From Thermospira aquatica (GTDB lineage: Bacteria; Spirochaetota; Brevinematia; Brevinematales; Thermospiraceae): a DNA stretch of 64,000 nucleotides. Below, piece after piece: positions 18,615-28,532 of the stretch (position 1 is the stretch's first letter; the number at the start of each line of letters is the position of its first letter). Under the pieces are notes generated by a model that did no database searches, was not told the origin of the DNA, and saw only the letters and a list, made by a program, of their open reading frames with translations. The stretch lies in contig NZ_CP073355.1 of assembly GCF_023525255.1 (NCBI RefSeq), positions 372,001-436,000 on the forward strand, in the 5' to 3' direction. Made by a program: the position numbers and the translations under genes.

Positions 18615-21600
18615 CTATTGACTTAGTAAATAGTATGTCCCAATCAAAGTATAGTCCATGTACCATCGGTCATCCTCACTGTCGTACGTCCCAAACAAGC
18701 CCATAAAATAGGTGTAGTCTCCACCATCAAGTTGGTAACCACCGTCCATTTTCTTTCCTGTGTATCGGCCACCGTATATTGTTTGACAACCTTTAGACCA
18801 GGTATTATCAGGACCACCTATGTGAATAAGAATCTCATATTTCACTTTCTGGGAACCACCTTCTACAGCAGGTACTGCACCACCATTTGCTATCAGAATG
18901 GTAAATTGTCTATTTTCCCTCATTTTACTCTTAGAAGCTCTATAAAACGTTCTCGCCTCATAAACACCCGGTGCTATAGAACTATATGGTATTCCCTTCT
19001 TAATTTCGTAATGTCGAGAGGCATCCACATTTCCTCGGTAAAACTCTACTATCTTGCCCCCTCTTATCACCGTTATCCTATCGTTGTAGGTGTCCTTCCC
19101 ACACCTTTCACCCTTACCCATGCCTTCCTCACCAAAAATCACAAAGTCTTTTTTCATCGACTTCTCAAAGCTCCCATACCCACCTCGTAGATCCGCAAAG
19201 TAGCTATACATCTCAAGAAGTTTTCTACCTTCGTTCGTTTTGGTATCAAACTCAGCTACATTCTCGTCCTGGGTTAAAGCAGTATGCTGAAGATTGAACT
19301 CAAACATACTGCTAAATTTCTCCCTCCCGCTTTCCATCATTTCATCAGATATATCCTCATCCGATAACCCTAACCGTGTCTTCTCATAGTTCCGAATGGC
19401 AGCATCACCACCATACTTATCGTATGCTATGTCCGTCGCTACCCCTACAGCATAACTGTATATTTGATTCGTGTTGTCTAAAAGCTCATAGATGTTTTCT
19501 GACCTTGCCAACAACTGCTCCAACGTTACATTGCCTGTTGCATTGCCACCTGCATACTCATTGGCTTTGTTGCTCACCTTGAGTATAAGAGATACTATCT
19601 CATTGATCTTCTCAGTGTTAGCATTGCCATCATCCGATACTCGGCTATCATATACTTTTCTTTTAGTGGCTATCATATTCCTAAGCTTTTCTTTTAGTGG
19701 CCCCTCCTCTATGTTTTTTATCTTTTCAAAAAGTATTCTTCGATGATAAAGGGTGGTACTCTCTTTAAATTTTCTCCTCCTCTCCTCTTCTGTCGCTGCC
19801 AGGCTTTCTTTTTCGGCCTTTTCCCTCTCTTGTGTACGATTGTCCTGGCTCACAGGAGAAGAAAAGACATTCCACCCGCTGGAAGCAAGATAGGCAAGAC
19901 CAGTTGTTAACCCTTGGAAGGTATTGGCTGTCAACTGACCTATGTCTTTGAAATTACTCATCATTGTGTTCCACGTGTCCACACCCTGCCAGCTCAGACC
20001 ATTGGAATTAAGGACAAACCCAAACCCTCCAAACTCTCCTGCTCCACTGTGTAATTCCATACCAGTAGATAATATCCTTAAACCTACCGCTCCACTCATC
20101 GACCTTTCTCCTTCCTTCCAATTTCTCGTCAGTATCGTAAGGTCTATCCCTCCCGCAAGGTCAAAGGCATTCTGGCCAGCGTATTTATCCTGTAATGCTC
20201 TTCCAAATGTTCCCTGTTGATATAATTGATATTTATATATATCCATCCCTTTGCCAAGGGCAAACGCTATTAAACTCTCCTTCTGCTTTGCTCCATAGCC
20301 TGTATAGTTCCCTTCAAACACAAAGCTTAATCCACTCTTTAGCGTTCCTATCCCTAAATCCATCCATGCTTCCGTTACCTCTCCTTCATTTGTAAGTCCC
20401 CAGTATAACCTTCCACTCTCGTCCATCTTCCATCCTTTGTTGATGAATGATACAGTAGAATTTATAGCCCAGTTCATCCCTGCATATCCTGCAGCTTCCC
20501 AGGTCGTCGCCGTGCTCGGATTATACCCACTATTAACACCCGCAAGCACCATACTCCCTATAGTGGATACCCCCCACGTTGCAAGCTGTACACTGTCCAT
20601 ACGCCAATCAAGCCCACCATACTCATTAACCTTAAGCCCACTTACGGCAAGATTCCCCAGTCCCTGTATCCCTGCCCCTGCAACAGCTTCCACTGCTCCT
20701 GCAACAGCTCCCCCCATTCCACTTATCATTCCTTGAACAGCTCCCCCAAGGGCTCCTGTTCCCGACGAAATCCCAGAGGCAAATATGTTTACCCCCATCT
20801 GCCCACCGCCCTTATAATATGGCTTACCTACAACATCTCTAAGTAATGTACTGACTAGCTTTGAAGCTAGATCCTGAGTCTTTCCATTTCCTTTAAGCAA
20901 TTCATACCCCATCCTTACTAATCCTATTGTTCCTACTGTCATCTGCCCCTGTGGTGTAGATAAGATTAAAAACTTTCCTACAGTTTTCCCTACTCCTGCC
21001 CAATCTACCCCCTTCGCCTCCTCTTCCGTCATTACCTTGCCATTCTTCAACACAAGTGTTTCACCTACCTTAAGGCTCTTCGCTATCTGTTCATCACTCA
21101 TCCCGTTATAATGTCCCGTCCTCTTTAACGCTTCTAACACTTTATCAGAAGTTACTCCTAGCGCCTTAGCCATTCCTTCTATGCAGTTACTTCTTCCTTT
21201 CGCTGTATTTGTCCAATCCTCCACCGTAACATTCGTAGTCTTCCCGTCCACCTTTACCTTCAAACTTCTTCCACTCATATCCAGCGTATCCGAATCTCCA
21301 GTGAGTGCAAAATATGCCCCCTGTCTCGCTACTTCCTCATACTTACTCCCGATAACATCAAGCCCAAACCTTGCGCTAAGCAATGCAAGCGTCTTCGTAC
21401 TCTGTTCATACGCCATCCTCTCCAGTATTACATCGTCCATCTCATATCCATTCTTCGCAAGCCATTCGTGCTGATCTATATGGAACCCCTCGTGCATCAC
21501 CGTCGCTGTATAATGCGCAAGCTTCGCTCTTAAATCGGCATCATCGTCCGCTAATATCGCTTCCCTGTTTAGATGTATCGTCCTGTTATCCTCTCCTGCA

Positions 21601-22258
21601 TACCCATACTCCCCCTCTCCTTCAAGGTCAAACTCTATCCTCTTCTTATCGTTTATTACATCCATCGCTGTCTTCATATTCTGCAGGTCCCCACTTAAAT
21701 ATCCCATATTTACATAGCTTATCCTCGATAAGCCCTCGTCTCCTCCGTGAACATTCTTATACTGAAAACCTACATAGTTTAAACTACCTATCGCATCCAC
21801 AAGGTTGACAAGCCCAATCCCTCCGCTCGTATCATTTACTATCTGCCCATTGGTTGTGAATCCTATCCCTACACCGCCCCCAAGGCTTATCCTAAAATTT
21901 CCTCCCCACGCATAATGCACTGCTTCTCCCGCTATACTCCCTATCGTGTTCGCAAAGTTGTTAAGCTTCATCTCATAAAATAGTGATACATTGTTAGTCA
22001 ACGCCTTGCTCGATATCCTGTCTATAAATGATAAATTGCCATCCGTGTATCTCCCTCCAAGTTCGCCTCCAACCCATCCCCCAACAAAGCCACTCGCAAG
22101 TCCCATCGTCGTACTTTTCAGTAAATTATTCCAGTCATATGAATCCCATTGCCATTGCCCATTACTTATGCTATAGCACTTCGTAAACGCCATCAAACCT
22201 CCACTTATTAACCCTTCCGTCATCTTCTGCATACCAAATGCCGCAGCTGTACTGAACC
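18615..22258 (-). CDS. Large core protein with zincin-like motif, LysM-like linker and L,D-transpeptidase-like payload
   Basis: From the ATG at 22232 the protein has 1205 residues; the frame stays open to 22258, where R2 begins. In order it has a glycine-rich core (1-200), MHEGFHIDQHEW (about 246), the junction LDMSGRSLKVKV (about 318), a LysM-like linker (GMAKALGVTSDKVLEALKR ... SLKVGETLVLKNG, 340-400), a second glycine- and alanine-rich region (430-770), a charged coiled region (800-1000) and a C-terminal domain. That domain has EILIHIGGPDNTWSKGCQTI near residue 1140, like the HxxG...SxGC active site of YkuD-type enzymes. No N-terminal export signal is present. Confidence 0.82.
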
Positions 22259-22261
22259 AGC

Positions 22262-22376
22262 TTCTACCTTAATCACTATAAAAATTATACAGCAAAACCT
22301 TGCTCTTGTAAAATAGATGATATAAAATCAACAGGCAAGGTCGCTCGGCCTCCTGCCTCGCTTGCTTCAGTGGAAT
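22262..22376. repeat. R2 border repeat, copy 2
   Basis: This repeat begins just where the core reading frame of 18615-22258 is lost, with TCTACCTTAATCACTATAAA, and continues through the same AAATTATACAGC and GGCCTCCTGCCTCGCTTGC segments as 11804-11930 and 49741-49884. It separates the 5'-truncated core from the SH3-type immunity gene on its right. Nothing else is evident in 22377-22437. Confidence 0.75.
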
Positions 22377-22437
22377 ATATGGGAAGTAGGCTTTATTTGC
22401 TTCAATGCTTTATGGCTTTGGTGTGCTTACAGGGGGT

Positions 22438-23247
22438 TTATTCTTCCCCTAAATATAAATCTAGTACCCAGCCCTTTATTGTATTGCCCTTCTTATCCTT
22501 TATGCCCGTGTCTATATATAACCAATAGCCTGTCTTGTCTCCAATGGTTAACGTAGTCTCCGACCCCTCCAAAAATTTTACCCTTGCACCCTTCTTTAGC
22601 CTACATAACACTGCTGAGTTGGTAGATGGTTCGGTACGCACGTTTACATTGTCACCAGTGAGGATGTAGTATACAATTTCACGCGTTCCTCCGATTTCAT
22701 CCCCCCATATAAGACCTCTCCATTCCCAGCCGGCTCCTTCTCCGTAATTGTAGAAAGACATACTGTATGTTGGACCTTTTACCTCCTCCCAAGCTGGGAA
22801 ATAATATGATTTCATAATACGCCCATCTTCTAATTTGGTCTCTCGATAACTACCCTTACTTTTCAACAACTCTTCTATTATGGAAAAATCAACATGTTCT
22901 ATTCCTGTTTTTTTCCAATTATCTCGGTTATCACTCATTCCCCAGCTATTAGTTACTTCATTTTTCTCTTTATCAACTTCATCAAATACAATATCAAAAT
23001 GGGTAAGTTTTTTCAATAGTTCTCTATCTCTATCTTTTACAGCTCTCAAAAATATTTTGTAATACGTCCTCCAATCTTCAATCAGATATTCACCAAACTT
23101 ATTAGTATTTATAGTACCAAACTCCGTTTTCTCTATTCCTACCGCTGTTCTAATATCTTCATGAGACTTTTTTACTTCTCTTTGTTCACAAGATATAATC
23201 ACAATTCCAAAAAAAGTTACTAAAAGTAATATTATTATTCGCCTCAT
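22438..23247 (-). CDS. Lipoprotein with C-terminal SH3 domain, probable immunity for MepA-like toxin
   Basis: MRRIIILLLVTFFGIVIISCE is a lipoprotein signal. The C-terminal 75 residues form a bacterial SH3 domain: YYILTGDNVNVRTEPSTNSA, then CRLKKGARVKFLEGSE, GYWLYIDTGIKD and KGWVLDLYL. Such domains often bind peptidoglycan peptides or mask the substrate. Closely related SH3 units occur at 49976-50899 and 59773-60933, both also next to LAS metallopeptidases. The upstream gene is the MepA-like toxin 23265-24497, and AGGAGG lies before the ATG. Confidence 0.85.
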   Translation of the reverse strand: MRRIIILLLVTFFGIVIISCEQREVKKSHEDIRTAVGIEKTEFGTINTNKFGEYLIEDWRTYYKIFLRAVKDRDRELLKKLTHFDIVFDEVDKEKNEVTNSWGMSDNRDNWKKTGIEHVDFSIIEELLKSKGSYRETKLEDGRIMKSYYFPAWEEVKGPTYSMSFYNYGEGAGWEWRGLIWGDEIGGTREIVYYILTGDNVNVRTEPSTNSAVLCRLKKGARVKFLEGSETTLTIGDKTGYWLYIDTGIKDKKGNTIKGWVLDLYLGEE

Positions 23248-23264
23248 GTGAACCTCCTACTCTT

Positions 23265-24497
23265 CTATCTACTTTTTTGTTTTAGGAGTTTAAACCTGAT
23301 ATGCAGATGACTGTCGTGACCACGGAAGTATTGAACCTTACCTTCGTAACCATTTTTATCGAAATAATTTATGAGTACCTCATCATTAAAGAAAATCTTT
23401 TCCACTATGACAGTTTTTGGCATTCCCAACCATTTTTGTATAAAGTTTCTATTATCATAATCAAGGAACATTTGGATTAATTCTCTTGTAGCATCTCTAT
23501 CATATAAAGTCCACTTATCATTATAATTCCCTGGATGACTCTTGCCATCAGTTGAGACAAACTTTACATCTACATCCATACCGTGTTTATGAGAAGTATG
23601 GGCAGGGTCGCTGTCTCCAAGATACCTACTTAAGTCTCCGTAGTAAATCGGTTGGTCAGGATACTTCTTATTCCATGCTGCGGCTATCTGTTTTAAAGCC
23701 TTTACAACTTCAGGTCTCCCCCACTTGTCAATATCTCCATCAGCAGAGTAGTTTCTGTATCCCTTGCCTTCTAACCCAAGATATGCAACCACCTTCGAGG
23801 CATATTCTGGATCTAACCCCTCTGGAGTTATTACCTCTTCTTGTAATACCTCTTTCTTCCCCCAACTCAGCAATTCATAGCCCTTCTTTAGTGGTAAAAG
23901 CAAAAACTTCCCTACAGTTTGTCCTACCCCTGCCCAATCTATTCCTTTGGCTTCCTCTTCCGTCATTACTCTCCCATCTCTCACTACAAGCGTCTCACCT
24001 ACCTTAAGACTCTTCGCTATCTGTTTATCACTCATCCCGTTATAATGTCCCGTCCTCTTTAACGCTTCTAACACTTTATCAGGAGTTACTCCTAGCGCCT
24101 TAGCCATTCCTTCTATGCAGTTACTTCTTCCTTTCGCTGTATTTGTCCAATCCTCCATCGTAACATTCGTAGTCTTCCCGTCCACCTTTACCTTCAAACT
24201 TCTTCCACTCATATCCAGCGTATCCGAATCTCCAGTGAGTGCAAAATATGCCCCCTGTCTCGCTACATCCTCATACTTACTCCCACCAACACCAAGCCCA
24301 AAATTCGCCTGTAGGAGCGCAAGTGTCATCGTGCTCTGTTCATATGCCATCCTCTCCAGCGTTATATCGTCCGCTTCAAGACCACTTGCAGCAAGCCATG
24401 CGTGCTGATCTATATGGAACCCCTCGTGCATCACCGTCGCTGTATAATGCGCAAGCTTCGCTCTTAAATCGGCATCGCCCTCTGCTAATTTCGCTTC
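23265..24497 (-). CDS. Core tail with zincin-like motif, LysM-like linker and MepA-like peptidase toxin
   Basis: The frame opens at 24497 right after a TAG, inside a core segment (EAKLAEGDADLRAKLAHYTA). MHEGFHIDQHAWLAASG is followed by the junction GDSDTLDMSGRSLKVKV and the LysM-like linker. The payload of about 190 residues has LSRYLGDSDPAHTSHKHGMD and VDVKF, then GHDSHLHIRF at the end. Both halves of a LAS metallopeptidase zinc site are therefore intact. A murein endopeptidase is the best reading, though the substrate bond cannot be told. Its partner is the SH3 lipoprotein 22438-23247. Confidence 0.83.
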   Translation of the reverse strand, partial: EAKLAEGDADLRAKLAHYTATVMHEGFHIDQHAWLAASGLEADDITLERMAYEQSTMTLALLQANFGLGVGGSKYEDVARQGAYFALTGDSDTLDMSGRSLKVKVDGKTTNVTMEDWTNTAKGRSNCIEGMAKALGVTPDKVLEALKRTGHYNGMSDKQIAKSLKVGETLVVRDGRVMTEEEAKGIDWAGVGQTVGKFLLLPLKKGYELLSWGKKEVLQEEVITPEGLDPEYASKVVAYLGLEGKGYRNYSADGDIDKWGRPEVVKALKQIAAAWNKKYPDQPIYYGDLSRYLGDSDPAHTSHKHGMDVDVKFVSTDGKSHPGNYNDKWTLYDRDATRELIQMFLDYDNRNFIQKWLGMPKTVIVEKIFFNDEVLINYFDKNGYEGKVQYFRGHDSHLHIRFKLLKQKSR

Positions 24498-24544
24498 CTA
24501 CTGTAAAAGAAGAGGTTAGTTTTTCAGTACTATAGTATCACTCT

Positions 24545-25267
24545 TTATTCCTCTTCTTTCTCCCTATAAACAAATCGTATCATAGATATAGCTGTATGAT
24601 TGGTTATACCAGGATAAATATCCTCTATAACTAAACGACCAGCCATTCTTTCTCCCAAATATTCTTCGCTGTCTTCTATATTGATTCTTATTCTTTGCCA
24701 TGCAAGCTCATCTGTTAACTCTGCAATAACTACATATATCAATCTAATCTCGTCTTCCAACACATAGCTGTCGTCATCCAGACTCTTAGCATAATGAAAA
24801 GGAATATGATATAACTCTAATCTTATCCTTTTAGGCCTGTTATATACTTTATATTTTCTTACTCTTTGCCCACCCGGTAATATATCTATCGCATATGGTA
24901 AATGATCTTTCCGCTTTATATCATAACCAGCCAAGTGATAGATACGACACCCTGAATAGTCAGTCAAACCATCATCACGACTTATCCAGGCTGTTGCTGG
25001 ATCCTCATCAGCTAACTCCATTATATCTTTTCCATGAGTGATCTCCCAGGAATTGTATGCATCAACGGCGGGTATCCTGAGAGTAACTACGCTTATAGCC
25101 ATTCGCATAATTCCATCCAAAAACTCCTTTTTGGGTTTCGTATTAGGCTCACTTTCGCTTACTATTTTTGTTTCTACTATCTTAAGTTCATCTACCTTAA
25201 GCTTACTCTCCCCACAGGTTGTAAGATTTAATATTATCATTATCCCTAATATAAACCTTATCTTCAT
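24545..25267 (-). CDS. Lipoprotein with discoidin-like domain, probable immunity for C39-like toxin
   Basis: MKIRFILGIMIILNLTTCGES is a lipoprotein signal. The mature protein has DEDPATAWISRDDGL, RPKRIRLELYHI and the C-terminal IEDIYPGITNHTAISMIRFV, a compact version of the discoidin-like pattern in 9037-9930. It follows the decayed C39-like toxin 25292-27119. A nearly identical gene at 42013-42723 follows an intact toxin of the same type. The ribosome site is GGAGGGAAAGG just before the ATG. Confidence 0.8.
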   Translation of the reverse strand: MKIRFILGIMIILNLTTCGESKLKVDELKIVETKIVSESEPNTKPKKEFLDGIMRMAISVVTLRIPAVDAYNSWEITHGKDIMELADEDPATAWISRDDGLTDYSGCRIYHLAGYDIKRKDHLPYAIDILPGGQRVRKYKVYNRPKRIRLELYHIPFHYAKSLDDDSYVLEDEIRLIYVVIAELTDELAWQRIRINIEDSEEYLGERMAGRLVIEDIYPGITNHTAISMIRFVYREKEEE

Positions 25268-25291
25268 CTTACCTTTCCCTCCTTTCTGAAC

Positions 25292-27119
25292 TTACTTCCC
25301 AAAAAACCACTTTTTCCACAATTGACGAGAAAAATTATCAGCTATATCCATATTTGGCCTCAGTAAAAGAAATACCCTTCTTCCTACCTCATGTTCATAT
25401 ACCTTATCCCATGGCAGAAAATAGTACGAGGTAAATTCTCGAGTAAACTCATTTATCTTATCATTCCGCCTGTACAAATTATCCTCTATATTGTTATATT
25501 TGAAATTACCATAGTTCTGCATTGCATACTTAATATACCCTCCGTATGGATCAACTATTATTAAGCCATTCTCTGTTATCTCCTTGATATATACCATATG
25601 CTGTAATCTCTTCTTCATATTATTATCTTCATAAACAAAGTTGAATCTTCCTCCCGCTATGAGTTGATCACCAGGCTTCATTATTTTATTTTTCAAATAG
25701 AGGTAAAATTTTTTTACATCATCAACAGTTGGGTTTCCATTGTTTTTACCATCCCAACTATGAGAAACTTCCGTTCCATCCTTATAGAACCACTGTCCCT
25801 TTTTATAATCCACAGGCTCAATACTTCCACTCGCTAGAGCAAGTTCCACAAGAGTTGAAGGAAATGTCCTTTCATCTACCCCATACTTACTTTTCAAATA
25901 TGAACTCATCTCTCTCCTTCTCTCCTCAAGTTCATCCTCTATTTGTCTTTCCTCATTGAAGAACCAACTACCTTCCTTAAGTCCTTTTATTATTCATTCA
26001 CGTTAATGCTGGATTACACTTCCATCATTCTTCCGTTTTCTTTACATTATTCCTCTGATTCCTTATATCTCTTTAATCCATAAATCATTTCCACTTTCCC
26101 AGTTAAACAAGCTTAAATCCCTGTCTCAGTCATAGGCAATTAAATTTGCAACCTTCGAATACTCACTGCTTCCATCATATACAAATTTCCTTATCTGTAT
26201 CAAACCATAGCTCCGCTGCATAGCTGTCATCAACAAGACCAGAATCAATCAATACACCTTACTACTGTGAAAGTATAAAATAGAAGACCTTCTGCTGTAT
26301 TCTCCGTAATTGCTTTCTTATTTAGATGTATGGTATCTTCCCCAGCCTCTCCATAATGCCCTTCCTCTTCAAGGTCAAATAATAAACTTTTCTTCCCATT
26401 AATAATATCCATAGAAGTCTTCATACCAAAATCATCCCCACTTAAATATCCCATATTTACATAGCTTATCCTGCTTAAGCCTTTATCCCCTCCGTTAACA
26501 TTGGCTGCCTGGAAACCCACATAGTTTAAACTTCCCATCGCATCCACAAGGTTAACAAGCCCAATACCTCCGCTCGTGTCATTCACTATCTGCCCATCGT
26601 GCGTGAATGCCATCCCTACATCACTCGCAAGGCTTATCCTGAAATTCCCTCCCCACGCATAATGCACTGCTTCTCCCGCTATACTCCCTATAGTGTTAGC
26701 AAAGTTGTTAAGCTTGTCTCCATAGAAAAGATAAACCTCCTTCCCAAGAGCTTTGCTCGACTTCTTGTCTAAGAATACAAAACTCCCATTGGTGTATGTC
26801 CCACCAAGGGCACTACCTATCATACCTGTTGTAAACCCACTAACAAAACCTATCATCCCACTTTCAAGAATACTCTTGCCAATAAAACTAGCCCAGTCAT
26901 CCCTCAGTTTGCCAGTTTTCAAATCATACACCTTCGCCCCAACCATAAGAGAGCTCTCTACTACACTCTCTGTCATCCTCTGCACACCCATCTCTATACC
27001 TACAGTAAACCAGTTGTTCCCACCAAATATATTCCCAGCCCAGCTACCAGCCCAGCTACCTACCATCTTACCAACACCAAGGTCGGTATTAAGGTAGGCG
27101 GCGGTCATGCTAGCAAGGG
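25292..27119 (-). pseudogene. Decayed core plus C39-like peptidase toxin
   Basis: 26245-27108 is a core of the MTAAYLNTDLGVGKM type, fused to the RExxL-type core tail. 25292-25909 encodes the C-terminal half of the payload (LQHMVYIKEITENGLIIVDP). Between them (25910-26250) many small deletions relative to 42748-45297 destroy the frame, including the junction and the MCNLT cysteine motif. A fragment could be translated from ATG 25909, but without the candidate nucleophile it should be inactive. The immunity gene downstream is intact. Confidence 0.8.
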
Positions 27120-27131
27120 TGGTAGTCTAAC

Positions 27132-27428
27132 CCTCCTCCCCCAAGGGAGACTGAAGCTAGTCCCCCTTGAAACCCCCACTCCGCCCCTTGCGCGGTTTCT
27201 CCTACCAACTTTTCTCTTGCCCCTTGTGAGCCGGAGGTTTTTCTTTTAGCTTTCCTTTTTCCTCTATCGTCACACAAGTACATCCTTGTATTAGCCGTGA
27301 CTTTCTCGCCACATCCTGTGGCTCGGATATTGGTTTTACCACACCTTTTTTCTTCCACCCAGCTCACGGCTAGTTCTCTGAGAGTTCTTCCCTCTCTAAC
27401 GGAAGCACCGCAAGCAAGGGGCGGGAAG
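27132..27428. repeat. R1 border repeat, copy 2
   Basis: This matches R1 at 17247-17542 over nearly its full length, from CCTCCTCCC to GGGGCGGGAA. The hairpin is damaged here on its left arm (CGTCACACAAGTAC) while the right arm TTAGCCGTGAC is kept. It abuts the same core codon (MTAAYLNTDLG, frame closed by TAG) as copy 1, and a discoidin-type immunity gene on its right. Minus-strand frames running through it differ between copies and are not called. Confidence 0.78.
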
Positions 27429-27459
27429 AAGAGAAAAACCCTAAACCTTCTTCGCACTT

Positions 27460-28515
27460 TTACTCCTCACCCTCCCAGGACTCCCCACACTCATCCCAGT
27501 CGCTTAACGCTAAACCCTCAAGATCTGTGCCTTTTAAGATTGTATAATCATTTAGCATCTCTTTCTTCCATGGATTGTCCCCAATTTTTATCCATAATGA
27601 ACCATTCTCATCAATCTTCCAGTAACCAGCTACACCCCTCGGATGTTTGCGAAAAGCTTCACTACCCTCCCCCGCCCAGTTTAACCACTCTAAAATTATC
27701 TCTCCATTCTCCGCAAACTCAACCAAAAATGTCCTCTTTTCACGATCCTTCTCTACCTCCCACCCCACAGCCTTCATAAGCTTCTCATAATTCTCCTCCG
27801 ATAAGGTCGAAAGTTCACTATTATATAAGCCTTTATGGCCTTTCCGCCTTTCCTCAATATAACGACGCAAATACTCCCTCTTCGCCTCCTCAAGATTGGC
27901 TATCTCATACTTCTTGCCCTTGTACCAGAACTCTATCTCACTTATACAGGTGTCATTATAATGCGTCCCAGGATATGTGGAGAGAATAGTAAACTTTACA
28001 GCATCTATATTTGTAGGATTGACCTTCAGCTCGTGTAAACTGATCTCATTCCACCCAGAGTCTGATAACAAAACCTCTCTATTAGTCGTTATAACATTTG
28101 TCTCATTATTCTTAACTACCAAATAGAGAAACAGAAGGGATAACCCTTTCACCCGGTTATTTTTCTTCCATATCTCCTCACTCTTCCCATAACCATTGTA
28201 TATCCTTATAGTATCAATCAGAAACGGACTTGACTTTGGGTTAAAACCTACATTTACATATTCCCCAGCCCCATTCCTATCTATAACAAAAAGACCGCTA
28301 TTATCCCATGTCATTGGCCTCTCTGGGCCACTTCCATCACCTTCTACATTTTCTGCCCAACACGTCTTAATGTCACCATCAAATAGGGAAAACACACTGT
28401 ACCTTATATCACCGTTTAAGTAAGAAGAAGCTCTGGAAACAATAGATACCTTTAGAGACCCAGCATACAAACCAACAAATGACAAAACCATAATCCCTAA
28501 TACCTTTTTCGTCAT
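27460..28515 (-). CDS. Secreted discoidin-like protein, probable immunity for L,D-transpeptidase-like toxin
   Basis: ATG 28515 is preceded by GAGGAGGGG and begins the signal peptide MTKKVLGIMVLSFVGLYAGS. The discoidin-like half has LFDGDIKTCWAEN, IYNGYGKSEEIWKKNNRVKG and LSTYPGTHYNDTCISEIEFW. The C-terminal half (from YEIANLEEAKREYLRRYIEE) is nearly identical to 17575-18585, while the N-terminal half has diverged. That pattern suggests selection or exchange acting on one half only. It lies 17 bp downstream of the toxin 28533-29921. Confidence 0.83.
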   Translation of the reverse strand: MTKKVLGIMVLSFVGLYAGSLKVSIVSRASSYLNGDIRYSVFSLFDGDIKTCWAENVEGDGSGPERPMTWDNSGLFVIDRNGAGEYVNVGFNPKSSPFLIDTIRIYNGYGKSEEIWKKNNRVKGLSLLFLYLVVKNNETNVITTNREVLLSDSGWNEISLHELKVNPTNIDAVKFTILSTYPGTHYNDTCISEIEFWYKGKKYEIANLEEAKREYLRRYIEERRKGHKGLYNSELSTLSEENYEKLMKAVGWEVEKDREKRTFLVEFAENGEIILEWLNWAGEGSEAFRKHPRGVAGYWKIDENGSLWIKIGDNPWKKEMLNDYTILKGTDLEGLALSDWDECGESWEGEE

Positions 28516-28532
28516 ATCTCCCCTCCTCATCA

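Noticed and set aside
18789-18810. Genuine housekeeping L,D-transpeptidase
   Set aside because: Only the HxxG...SxGC outline matches; the domain is a swapped C-terminus in a toxin-like protein, repeated and fragmented in the array.
18732-24535. Plus-strand open frames opposite the toxin genes
   Set aside because: They are antisense shadows. Strand-specific motifs, ribosome sites and signal peptides all support the minus-strand genes.
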